A DNA stretch of 35,216 nt from Acidobacteriota bacterium (GTDB taxonomy: Bacteria; Acidobacteriota; Terriglobia; Terriglobales; Acidobacteriaceae): contig QIAB01000075.1 in NCBI GenBank assembly GCA_003225455.1, forward strand, positions 45,401 to 80,616. Reading direction: 5' to 3'. This document shows positions 7,336 through 14,885 of this stretch, piece after piece. A program made the position numbers and the translations under genes. Numbering within the stretch: position 1 is the stretch's first letter; every line of letters begins with the position of its first letter. The notes beneath the pieces were generated by a model. That model saw nothing but the letters and a program-made list of their open reading frames with translations. It made no database searches and was not told where the DNA came from.

Positions 7336-8238
7336 ATGAAAAAAACTGCACTTGGTATTGCGGTGCTCGTGCTCTTGTCGTCCACCCCGAGTGTTGGACA
7401 ACTTGGGCTTTTCTCCAAAGAACAACGTATCGAGTTTACCCCGGAGTGGCATGGGGAACGCTTCGCGGATGGCCGGCCGAAAGTTGTCAACGGTGTGCTC
7501 GCGCGCTTGAAAGATGTGACCGCAGACGAAGCCTGGGACGTACTGCAGGACGCTGGCTATCGCAATCAATTCGAACCGGGATGGAAAGTGATTAATCCTG
7601 GAGACCGGCTGGTAGGCCGCGTGGTCACTGCGGCGTTCATGCCGCGTCGCCCCGATGTGGACACGATCATTCAGGCCAATGGCAAAAAGGAACAGCGGGT
7701 CGGAGGCGAAAACTCCTGGGTCATCGATATTTTGCAGCCCGGCGATGTGCTGGTAGTGGATTTGTTCGGGAAAATCCGCTACGGCACGTTCGCGGGAGAC
7801 AATCTTTCGACCGCGATTTTTGCCAAGAGCCACAATGGGCTGATTGTGAACGGCGCCGTGCGCGACGTGACTGGCATTGAGCAGATCAAGGGCTTTCAGG
7901 TTTACGTGCGCGGGGTTGATCCATCGGCGCTGGAATCGACGATGCTGATGGGAATCAATGTTCCAATTCGCATTGGCGATGTGACCGTGATGCCGGGCGA
8001 TGTCGCGCTGGGTGATGCCGAGGGCCTTACTTTTATTCCCCCGCAGCTTGCAGAAAAAGTTGCCGCGGATACGGAAATGACGCACCTCGTTGATGAGTGG
8101 GGCCACATGATGCTGCGTGAAGGGAAGTACACTCCGGGAGAAATTGACCGTGAGTGGACACGCGACATGGTCGAACAATTTAACCGCTGGCTGGAACAAA
8201 AGGGATCGAAGCTCCGGATGCCGCTGCCGGTGCGGTAA
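7336..8238 (+). CDS. exported RraA-family protein (aldolase/decarboxylase-like)
   Basis: A 300-residue protein with a Sec-type signal peptide (MKKTALGIAVLVLLSSTPSVGQ) followed by an RraA/HMG-aldolase-like fold. The conserved block ILQPGDVLVVDLFGKIRYGTFAGDNLSTAI...GLIVNGAVRD is present; its final Arg-Asp pair is the substrate and Mg2+ site in the HMG/CHA aldolase branch. RraA relatives are normally cytosolic and either cleave 4-hydroxy-2-oxo acids (releasing pyruvate), decarboxylate oxaloacetate or inhibit RNase E. The export signal rules out RNase E control, so an enzymatic role in the periplasm is more likely. The protein is longer than the usual 160-230 residues, with extra N- and C-terminal segments. 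The start at 7336 is chosen because the signal peptide begins there. A second exported RraA lies at 12648. Confidence 0.85.
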   Translation: MKKTALGIAVLVLLSSTPSVGQLGLFSKEQRIEFTPEWHGERFADGRPKVVNGVLARLKDVTADEAWDVLQDAGYRNQFEPGWKVINPGDRLVGRVVTAAFMPRRPDVDTIIQANGKKEQRVGGENSWVIDILQPGDVLVVDLFGKIRYGTFAGDNLSTAIFAKSHNGLIVNGAVRDVTGIEQIKGFQVYVRGVDPSALESTMLMGINVPIRIGDVTVMPGDVALGDAEGLTFIPPQLAEKVAADTEMTHLVDEWGHMMLREGKYTPGEIDREWTRDMVEQFNRWLEQKGSKLRMPLPVR

Positions 8239-8280
8239 GTGGGTGACGCGGATATGAAGGCAAGGTCGCATTGGCCCGGT

Positions 8281-9511
8281 CTAAGCTGAGTGCTCTTTGA
8301 AAAGCTTCACCAACTGCTCGGCAACAATCTTGTCTTCGCCGGGTTGGAGCATGAAGGAGTTCATGGCCAGACCCGGCTTGCCTTCGCCGCCTCCCATCAC
8401 AATCGACGGCTTGCCGCTCCTCAAAATTGTGGAAGCGTCAGGCGGAGCCAGGTTGATGTGGCCGGGATCCCAGGTGATCTGCATGTGAGGCACATGATTG
8501 GCAATTTCGGGCACGAAGAATGATGTGCTCACGCCCGGCACTTTTGTGATTTGCCGCGAGATGCCCTCCAGGCGGTCCTGCCAGTCTTTGGCGAGCGCGT
8601 CGTGATCTTCGTTGAGAAAAAGTTCCAGAGCTTTGATCATGCCGATAATTTCTTCTTTGCCGACTTTCTGGCTGCGGCCAAGCGTGTCTTCGTGCGGGCT
8701 GTTGTTGAGCAGGGCATTGGCGACCAGATCTTTGTGCCCGATGAGCACCCCAGCGCATTGTGGGCCGCGAATGGCTTTGCCTCCGCTGAAAGTGATGAGG
8801 TCGTAACCCATGTTGGCGTAATCCCAGAGATGCGAAACCGGAGGCGTGTCAGCGGCCGCGTCGTTCATGCAAGGAACGTTGTATTGCTTGGCGAGCTTGG
8901 GCCACTCGTCCACTTTGATCTGTCCGGCGGAGTTCGCGAAGTTAGTGAAGTGCATCATCGCAGTACGTTCGTTGACGGCTTTTTGCAGATCGTCGCGCGT
9001 TTCGATCTCGACCAACTTCACGCCCGTGGAACGCAGTTGATGATCGAATGGGTTGCGGTGCGATTTCTGGATAATGACTTCCGACTTCAAGCCAGTGAGG
9101 TCAGGCAGTTGCTTGATGAATGCCTGCTAAACCAGATTCCATAGCAGCGGCTGCGCCCGAAGTGACGAGGGCGGTATAGCCCTCGGGCAGCTTGAGCATC
9201 TCAGCAATTTTGTTGCCTGCCGCGACCTCCAGCTCGGGAATGCTGACGAAATGGCGGCCAGCCTGCATCATGACCGTCTCCAGTTCAGGGTGAGGCAGCG
9301 ATCCGCCGAGCATGGTCATGGTTCCTTCGCAGTTGATCACCGTGGTCACACCTAACTCTTCATACGGATTGCCCGAGTGGCCGAATCCGCTTATGGCACG
9401 GCTGGAGCTGCGACTGAAAGCAAACAACCTCTTCGGCGCGACGACAGAACTCGCCAGCGCAGCGACGCTTCCGAGGAAAGTACGGCGATTCCAATTTGAG
9501 CTGAGACGCAT
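8281..9511 (-). pseudogene. Tat-exported SelA-like PLP enzyme, frameshifted
   Basis: Two consecutive minus-strand pieces form one fold-type I PLP enzyme of the SelA / D-glucosaminate ammonia-lyase-like group. The first (9511 to about 9101, 136 aa) has a twin-arginine signal (NRRTFLGSVAALASSVVAP) and the segment ELGVTTVINCEGTMTMLGGSLPHPE...LVTSGAAAAMESGLAG. The second (from about 9115 to 8281) resumes at FIKQLPDLTGLKSEVIIQKSH and holds the PLP-site Asp region (MNDAAAD) and Lys region (FSGGKAIRGPQCAG). Between SGLAG and FIKQLPD some seven residues expected in homologues are missing and the frame changes, consistent with a small out-of-frame deletion near 9115-9130. It is downstream of a Tat-exported RidA by 12 bp. 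It may be a real pseudogene, a sequencing error or, less likely, a split protein. Confidence 0.8.
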
Positions 9512-9523
9512 GAGAGATGCTCC

Positions 9524-10018
9524 TTATTTACGCGTGACCGCAGCAATACAGTTGATTTCCAGCAGCGAGTGTCCGGGCACGCCTGCGACTGACACCGTCG
9601 TTCTGGCCGGGCCGCCGTGCGGGAAATAAGTCTTGAAAACTTTGTTCATGCCATCGTAGTCGGCGAGATTGGCCAGGTAAACCGTTAGTTGAAGGATGGT
9701 GTCCATAGATCCCCCGCCGGCTTCCACCAGTTTTTTTACGTTGTTCATGACTTTGGTGGTGTGCGTCTCGATGTCGGCGCCCTGTACCGCGCCCGCGTCG
9801 TTCGCTCCCTGACCAGAAATGTAGATCAAGCCGTTGTGGACGATCAGCGATGTGATCATCTGCGTGCCGTCGGCCGGCTTTCCTTCGTAGTTCAGTTTTT
9901 TTACATCAGAATCCGAGGTTTGGGCAAAAGCGCTCTTGCCGAGGATGGCGCTGCCAATTCCGAGCGCCGAGAACGCCGACATCAGCCGGGCGGCAAATTT
10001 TCTGCGATTGAAATTCAT
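9524..10018 (-). CDS. Tat-exported RidA-family enamine/imine deaminase
   Basis: A 164-residue RidA/YjgF/YER057c/UK114 protein behind a twin-arginine signal (MNFNRRKFAARLMSAFSALGIGSAILG...AFAQ). The core contains LIYISGQGANDAGAV, VKKLVEAGGGSMDTILQLTVYLANLADYDGMNKVF and the catalytic Arg in GGPARTTVSVAGVPG, plus the conserved Glu in LLEINCIAAV. The Arg marks the active deaminase branch, which hydrolyses 2-aminoacrylate-like enamines and imines to keto acids and ammonia. Such intermediates are made by PLP lyases, and the next gene 12 bp downstream encodes one, also Tat-exported. The ATG has AAGGAGAAA ahead of it. Spacing of 29 bp from the PQQ dehydrogenase suggests a common transcript. Periplasmic location is unusual for the family. 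Confidence 0.9.
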   Translation of the reverse strand: MNFNRRKFAARLMSAFSALGIGSAILGKSAFAQTSDSDVKKLNYEGKPADGTQMITSLIVHNGLIYISGQGANDAGAVQGADIETHTTKVMNNVKKLVEAGGGSMDTILQLTVYLANLADYDGMNKVFKTYFPHGGPARTTVSVAGVPGHSLLEINCIAAVTRK

Positions 10019-10047
10019 GATCGATTTCTCCTTTTAGGTCTGAACCT

Positions 10048-11676
10048 TCATGGCAAAGAAAAGCTGAAAATATCACTACCTGCCGCAATGGCGACGTACT
10101 GCTTGCCTCCAACCGCGTAGCTCATGGGGGACGCGCTGAAATCCTGGCCGGTATTGAAATGCCACAGCGGTTTGCCGGTTTGGGCATCCAGGGCCTCCAA
10201 TGAATTGGCGTCGTCGCCGAAGAGGAGCAAGCCTCCAGCGGTCGTCATGGTTCCACCCGAGGAATGGGCATGACCGATTTGCGGATAGCGCCAGGCGAAC
10301 GATTGCGTGTCGAGATTGTATGCCAACAGAATCTTTCGCGACGTTTCCGACGGAATGCGTTTGACACCGGTGGAGTAGAAGGTTTGTCCCTCTTTGAATT
10401 TTTCGGGTTTCAGGAAAAAGGTTTCGCATTCCTCCAAGGCCATGAAATACACCGAGTGTGTGGACTCGTTGTATGAAGGCGAGAACCAGTTGGTGGCGCC
10501 GCCAAATCCGGGGCAGATGCGGGTTCCCTCGGGTGTGGGCTCGACATTTGCGAGGATCGGACGGCCATTGGCGTCGACTCCCTTCGCCCAATTGAGTTTA
10601 TCGACAAACGGCTTTGCGGAAAGGAACTTGCCGTTGGTGCGATCAAGCACGTAGATGAAGCCGTTGCGATTGGCCTCCACCAGGAGCTTGCGAGGCTCGC
10701 CTTTGTAGACGGAATCAACCAGAATTGGAGTCTCGGTCGCGTCATAATCAAAAAGATCATGCGGGGTAAATTGAAAGTACCACTTTAACTTTCCAGTGTC
10801 CGGATCGAGGGCCAGCACGCAGTCGGTATAGAGGTCGTCTCCTGGACGAACTCCGCCTTCAAAATCCGGCGCCGGATTGCTGGTACCCCAGTACAACAGA
10901 TTCAGCTCGGAATCATACGTGCCGGACATCCACGCGGTTCCGCCGCCGTGCAGGTACAGGTCACCCGGCCAGCTTTCGGAACCGAATTCGCCGGGTCCGG
11001 GGATGGTCCAGAAACGCCAGGCAAGTTTTCCGGTGAGCGCGTCGTAGGCTGCGACGAAGCCGCGAACTCCATCATCACCGCCCGAAGTACCGACTATGAC
11101 TTTGTCCTTCACGACCAGCGGTGCGGCGGTCGCGCCGTAATTTTTGTTCCAGTCTGCGTAGGCGATATCCCAAATCAAGTGACCCGAGCGCGCGTCCAGG
11201 CAGAGCAGGTGCGCATTATCGGTTTGGCGATAAATTCTGGAATGCCAAACGCCCACGCCCCGGCTGATGTGGCGCGAGGCGTCGTCAATGAGGCCTTCGC
11301 TGTTGGGGCGAGAATGATGCCAGATCGTGCGGCCAGTGCGCGCGTCGAGAGCGTAGGTGTCGTTGGCGGCCGTAGCGAACATGACGCCGTTCACGACAAG
11401 AGGTGTGACTTCCAGGCGATCTGAGTTTGCGGCGTGGAAGACCCATTCGGTTCGCAACTGGGCAACATTATTCGTGTTGATCTGGGACAAGCTGCTGTAC
11501 CGGCGTCCGGAGTAATCGCCGTTGTAGGTGAGCCAATTCGCACCGAGGGTTCGGGATTGCAACTCCGCAGGAGGAACGTCGATCGAGACTGAAGTGTTGG
11601 GAATTTCCTGCGCAGCAACCAGCATGCAAGCTGGAACGCTCGCTAACAGCAAAGCTGTTGTTCGCCACAATTTCAT
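10048..11676 (-). CDS. PQQ-dependent dehydrogenase (quinoprotein, no cytochrome domain)
   Basis: A 542-residue exported eight-bladed quinoprotein with signal peptide MKLWRTTALLLASVPACMLVAAQ. Repeated blade motifs are visible (DARTGRTIWHH, DARSGHLIWDI, DALTGKLAWRFWTIPGPGEFG, DPDTGKLKWYFQFTPHDLFDYD, DAQTGKPLWHFNTGQ). GNWLTYNGDYSGRRYS-like N-terminal and GGTAWMSGTYDSELNLLYWGTSNPAPDF blocks are typical of PQQ alcohol/sugar dehydrogenases. It oxidises alcohols, aldehydes or aldoses in the periplasm and passes electrons to cytochrome c. It lacks the C-terminal heme domain, so a separate acceptor is needed; a di-heme cytochrome is encoded at 13970. An ATG at 11715 overlaps the IclR stop as ATGA and would couple translation, but would put an acidic extension before the signal peptide, so I prefer 11676. 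Confidence 0.88.
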   Translation of the reverse strand: MKLWRTTALLLASVPACMLVAAQEIPNTSVSIDVPPAELQSRTLGANWLTYNGDYSGRRYSSLSQINTNNVAQLRTEWVFHAANSDRLEVTPLVVNGVMFATAANDTYALDARTGRTIWHHSRPNSEGLIDDASRHISRGVGVWHSRIYRQTDNAHLLCLDARSGHLIWDIAYADWNKNYGATAAPLVVKDKVIVGTSGGDDGVRGFVAAYDALTGKLAWRFWTIPGPGEFGSESWPGDLYLHGGGTAWMSGTYDSELNLLYWGTSNPAPDFEGGVRPGDDLYTDCVLALDPDTGKLKWYFQFTPHDLFDYDATETPILVDSVYKGEPRKLLVEANRNGFIYVLDRTNGKFLSAKPFVDKLNWAKGVDANGRPILANVEPTPEGTRICPGFGGATNWFSPSYNESTHSVYFMALEECETFFLKPEKFKEGQTFYSTGVKRIPSETSRKILLAYNLDTQSFAWRYPQIGHAHSSGGTMTTAGGLLLFGDDANSLEALDAQTGKPLWHFNTGQDFSASPMSYAVGGKQYVAIAAGSDIFSFSLP

Positions 11677-11711
11677 CGCTTGTGTCAGCTCTGGCTCGGC
11701 CCAGGAAAAGA

Positions 11712-12572
11712 TCATCGTGAGGCTGCTGCGGGAATCGCAGTCGCTGAAGGGCTTGCAGCCGGTTTTGACAAGGAATTCTTATCGTTCTGCGCCGCTGCAA
11801 TTTGAAACCCAAGTTCGCGGGAAATCTTCAGCCCCGCCTGTTGCACCAACGGCGCGAGTTGCCGCATTCGGGCCATCGGCATCCGGACCACCGGGCCGGT
11901 AATGCTCAGGCTGGCGTTGACCGCGCCGGTGTGATCCCAAATGGGCGCAGCCACGCAGCGGATGTGCACTTCGTTTTCTTCCAGGTCCCAGGCGTACCCG
12001 TTTCGCCGAACCCGCTGTAAGTGGTTCTGGAGCTCCTGAAGATTGCTGATTGTATTTTGCGTAGCGCGCTTGAGATCTAACTTCGTCAGCATTGCGGCTT
12101 GGTCTTCCAGAGACATGTAGGCCAGCATCACTTTTCCGACGGCTGTGCAGTGAAGGGGAACTGCGGCGCCGATCCGGGAATATATCCGCACCGGCTCCGG
12201 GGAATCCAATTTTTCGACGTACACAGCGGTGAGATCGTGGCGAATAGTGAGATGGATGGTCTCGCGTGTTCTCTGATTGAGTTCCTGCAAATAGGGAAGA
12301 CTCAAGCGTCGGATATCGAGATGCCCGAGAGCAGCCTGACCCACGGCAAAGCAGGCGATCCCGAGATGGAAAGTGCCGTGGCTGCTGGAATTCAGGAATC
12401 CTCCTGATTCCAGATTCACCAGAAAGCGGTGCACGGTACTGGTGGGCAGTCCTGAAAGTTTAGCCACTTGCGTTGCGGTAAGCCCACCCTCGGCCTTGGC
12501 AAACAGGTTCAGTAGTTTCAGGCCGCGTTGTAGCGCGGTGATGTTATAGGTTCGCTTGGGATTTTTTGTCAT
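11712..12572 (-). CDS. IclR-family transcriptional regulator
   Basis: A 286-residue regulator. The N-terminal winged helix-turn-helix is clear (ALQRGLKLLNLFAKAEGGLTATQVAKLSGLPTSTVHRFLVNLESGGFL, about residues 13-62). The IclR effector domain follows (LHCTAVGKVMLAYM, RRNGYAWDLEENEVHIRCVAAPIWDHTGAVNASLSITGP). IclR proteins sense small acids and control sugar-acid and aromatic catabolism; KdgR is a member. It heads a minus-strand run with the PQQ dehydrogenase, RidA and SelA-like genes and lies 75 bp downstream of an exported RraA gene, so it most likely controls this cluster. The C-terminal Ala/Pro/Ser-rich tail is atypical. A pair of ATGAAA direct repeats 21 bp apart upstream may be half-sites. 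Confidence 0.92.
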   Translation of the reverse strand: MTKNPKRTYNITALQRGLKLLNLFAKAEGGLTATQVAKLSGLPTSTVHRFLVNLESGGFLNSSSHGTFHLGIACFAVGQAALGHLDIRRLSLPYLQELNQRTRETIHLTIRHDLTAVYVEKLDSPEPVRIYSRIGAAVPLHCTAVGKVMLAYMSLEDQAAMLTKLDLKRATQNTISNLQELQNHLQRVRRNGYAWDLEENEVHIRCVAAPIWDHTGAVNASLSITGPVVRMPMARMRQLAPLVQQAGLKISRELGFQIAAAQNDKNSLSKPAASPSATAIPAAASR

Positions 12573-12647
12573 GCTGCCGATCCTGCCGCTGCAGAAATGA
12601 AAGTGCGAATTATGGTATGAAAATGAATTTTGCGCAATGGCTGAACG

Positions 12648-13403
12648 CTACAGCCGGCCGAATTTCTTGACCGCCTCCTGGATGGATTTGTATTTCTCGA
12701 TGTACCCGTACATGGAGTGCTCTTGAAAATCCAATTGTTGCGCGAGGCTCAGGACTTCCTCGGCTTTGGCGCGAGGGACGACCACGACCCCGTCGTTATC
12801 GGCGCTGATAATGTCGCCAGGTTGGACCTCTATGCCATCGCATATTATGGGAACGTTCGCGCCGCCGAAACGGTAGTGGTGCACCGAAGTAGATGGCACC
12901 ACGCCCAGCGCAAAAACTGGAAAGCCGATTTTGCGGAGCTGCCCTAGATCACGAACGCCGCCGTCGATCACCGCGCCAGAATATCCGCGGGCTGACATAG
13001 CAGTCCCCATCAAGCCGCCCATTCCGGCAATATTCACTCCGTCTTCGACTACCATGACCCATACCGAATTCGACGTACCCTGGTCGATGGCGGCCAGCAT
13101 TCCATTCAGGGCTGCAGGGTCTTTGTTGCCCTCGTCTTTTTGTAGCTTTACCGTCAGCGCAAAGCCCGCGAATTTGGCCGGGAAGATCGGCTGCATTTTG
13201 TGCGACATGTACATGCGGCGGCCGGTGAGTTGTTCCAGCGCGTCCGAAACCGAGGCGGCTTCCACGTGACGGTATGCGTCGATGAGATCCTGGTCTTTTG
13301 CACCGGGAGTGCCACTGGGAGTGGATTGGGCAAGAACGATGAGCATAAGCAAGACAACCACGGCAGCGATTGCAGCAACGCGCAGCACTCGCGATTTGTG
13401 CAT
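12648..13403 (-). CDS. second exported RraA-family protein
   Basis: A 251-residue RraA-like protein with an N-terminal membrane or signal segment (LRVAAIAAVVVLLMLIVLAQ). The fold signature is strong: SVSDALEQLTGRRMYMSHKMQPIFP, GGLMGTAMSARGYSGAVIDGGVRDLGQL with the key Arg-Asp, GFPVFALGVVPSTSVHHYR, and IICDGIEVQPGDIISADNDGVVVVPRAKAEEVL. This is the HMG/CHA aldolase-like branch: Mg2+-dependent retro-aldol cleavage or decarboxylation of 2-oxo acids. It differs clearly from the copy at 7336, so the two are not a recent duplication. The ATG is preceded by GGGAGA. It is divergent from the RidA/cytochrome pair, sharing a 97-bp region with an operator-like palindrome. Confidence 0.88.
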   Translation of the reverse strand: MHKSRVLRVAAIAAVVVLLMLIVLAQSTPSGTPGAKDQDLIDAYRHVEAASVSDALEQLTGRRMYMSHKMQPIFPAKFAGFALTVKLQKDEGNKDPAALNGMLAAIDQGTSNSVWVMVVEDGVNIAGMGGLMGTAMSARGYSGAVIDGGVRDLGQLRKIGFPVFALGVVPSTSVHHYRFGGANVPIICDGIEVQPGDIISADNDGVVVVPRAKAEEVLSLAQQLDFQEHSMYGYIEKYKSIQEAVKKFGRL

Positions 13404-13471
13404 TGGGTTCTCCCGTTGTATATATGTGCGCGGACTCTAACATTGTTGGTCGAGGATTGGGAAGAGATGAT

Positions 13472-13486
13472 TTTCACTGCGTGAAA
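13472..13486. promoter_or_regulatory. operator-like palindrome TTTCAC-N3-GTGAAA
   Basis: A perfect 6-3-6 inverted repeat in the divergent region between the second RraA and second RidA genes, 15 bases before the latter's ATG. A near copy (TTTCAT-ATC-GTGAAA, 13962-13976) overlaps the start codon of the cytochrome gene. Symmetry and half-site resemble IclR/KdgR-type operators, and an IclR gene lies 1 kb away, so it may be this regulator's site. It also overlaps the AAAGGAG ribosome-binding sequence. Confidence 0.45.
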
Positions 13487-13500
13487 GGAGCAAACGTCCA

Positions 13501-13956
13501 ATGATAAGAAATAAGAACTGGATTTCTGGAGCAGGAATAGTCGTCGTTTTGCTGCTAGTTTCGGGCGCGTCTGACGCACAGGAGAAGCGCGTGATCAAAC
13601 TTCCGGGGACGGAAGCGCTGCCCTTCAGCGATGGAGTGATCGCGGGCAATACGCTCTACCTTGCCGGACAAGAGGGGACAGATGATAAAGGCAAGCTGGC
13701 GTCTGGCGGAATCAGCGCAGAAACGCAAGCGGCGCTGGCGAATATTGAAAGAGTCGTGAAATCAGCCGGATTTGAGCTGAAAGACATTGTTTCTGTGACC
13801 GTGTATTTGGCTGATATTCACGAATTTGGGGACATGAACAAGGTGTACAAGAGTGTGATGCCCGATCCGAAACCGGCGCGTGCCACGGTGCAGGTCGCGG
13901 CATTGGTGAATAATGCACGGATTGAGATTTCGGCGATCGCGGTGAAGCAGAAGTAA
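13501..13956 (+). CDS. second exported RidA-family protein
   Basis: A 151-residue RidA-fold protein with a Sec-type signal (WISGAGIVVVLLLVSGASDAQ). Core features: FSDGVIAGNTLYLAGQEGTDDKGKLASGGISAETQAALANIERVVKSAGFELKDIVSVTVYLADIHEFGDMNKVY, the deaminase Arg in PKPARATVQVAAL and the Glu in ARIEISAIAV. It therefore keeps the catalytic residues of the enamine/imine deaminase branch. Unlike the copy at 9524 it has no twin-arginine motif, so the two RidAs would leave the cell by different routes. ATG at 13501 follows GAAAGGAG. The cytochrome c gene starts 13 bp after its stop, indicating an operon. Confidence 0.9.
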   Translation: MIRNKNWISGAGIVVVLLLVSGASDAQEKRVIKLPGTEALPFSDGVIAGNTLYLAGQEGTDDKGKLASGGISAETQAALANIERVVKSAGFELKDIVSVTVYLADIHEFGDMNKVYKSVMPDPKPARATVQVAALVNNARIEISAIAVKQK

Positions 13957-13969
13957 TCCTTTTCATATC

Positions 13970-14818
13970 GTGAAAGCCCATCGCATAAAAATTACGGGTG
14001 CACCTTGGTTCGTTCTACTCGCCTGCATCGCAAGCGCGAGCCTGCAAGGGCAGCAGAGTAAGCCCTCATCTGCTGCCTTGCTTCAAGGCCGACAGATATT
14101 TTCCTCGAGCTGCGCGGGATGCCATGGCCTCGATGGCCGCGGTGGCGAGCGGGCGCCAGACATCGCCAGCAAACGGGAAGTGCAGCGGCTTTCGAACGCG
14201 GAACTGGCGCGAATCGTGCATGACGGCTTGCCCGGTACCGGCATGCCGTCTTTTCACTTACTCGGGGCATCGCGCATACAGGCGCTCGTGTTGTATGTGC
14301 GCAGTTTGCAGGGACGCGGAGAGCCGGAGCGCCTGCCAGGAAATCCTGCGGCGGGCAAAGGTGTTTTCTTCGGTAAAGCCGGATGCGGTGAGTGCCACAT
14401 GGTCGCGGGAGCGGGGGGATTTATCGGATCAGACCTCAGCAACTATGCGGCGGCGCAATCTGCGAGGGAGATTCGGGATGCAATACTTCATCCTGAGTCC
14501 CAGGCTGACCCTGCAAAGAAGGCCGTAGTCGTGACCACCGCAACGGGAGAGCAGCTTACTGGTCTCGTGCGTAACGAGGACAATTTCTCACTACAGCTTC
14601 AGACGTTGGATGGCGCATTTCATCTCTTCGCAAAATCAGATTTGAAGAGCGTGGAGCATCAGGATCAGTCGTTGATGCTCTCCGACTATGGTTCCCGGTT
14701 AAGCCGCGCGGAGCTTGATGACGTGGTGAGCTATCTGATGAGGGCTGCTCAGAGCGACTTGGCTAGAACAAGGCGGGGTCGCACGGCCAAAAAAACACAA
14801 GGGGAGGAAGAAGAGTAA
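13970..14818 (+). CDS. exported di-heme c-type cytochrome
   Basis: A 282-residue periplasmic cytochrome starting at GTG. After a signal peptide (FVLLACIASASLQGQ) there are two heme c motifs: CAGCH (48-52), with a likely Met ligand in GTGMPSF, and CGECH (139-143). The C-terminal part (REIRDAILHPESQADPAKKAVVVTTATGEQLTGLVRNEDNFSLQLQTLDGAFHLFAKSDLKSVEHQDQSLM...) matches the style of the 'putative heme-binding' C-terminal domain common in Planctomycetes and Acidobacteria. It would accept electrons from the cluster's PQQ dehydrogenase, which has no heme domain; that partnership is inferred from proximity. The tail is rich in Arg, Lys and Glu. The TAA stop lies within a hairpin. Confidence 0.9.
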   Translation: MKAHRIKITGAPWFVLLACIASASLQGQQSKPSSAALLQGRQIFSSSCAGCHGLDGRGGERAPDIASKREVQRLSNAELARIVHDGLPGTGMPSFHLLGASRIQALVLYVRSLQGRGEPERLPGNPAAGKGVFFGKAGCGECHMVAGAGGFIGSDLSNYAAAQSAREIRDAILHPESQADPAKKAVVVTTATGEQLTGLVRNEDNFSLQLQTLDGAFHLFAKSDLKSVEHQDQSLMLSDYGSRLSRAELDDVVSYLMRAAQSDLARTRRGRTAKKTQGEEEE

Positions 14819-14839
14819 TCGCGGCGTCAGCCGCGATTA
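14816..14839. terminator. hairpin between convergent genes
   Basis: TAATCGCGGC, loop GTCA, GCCGCGATTA is a perfect 10-bp stem that begins with the cytochrome stop codon. It lies between convergent genes and could stop transcription from the plus strand. There is no T-run after it on either strand, so it may instead be a dispersed palindrome. Confidence 0.45.
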
Positions 14840-14885
14840 AAATCTTTGAAGCACAGAGCGCAAAGCATGCAGAGGGCCGGGATAG

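Noticed and set aside
7228-8271. Long minus-strand frame antisense to the first RraA gene
   Set aside because: The plus strand encodes a clear signal peptide and RraA motifs; the antisense frame is rich in His and Arg with no motif.
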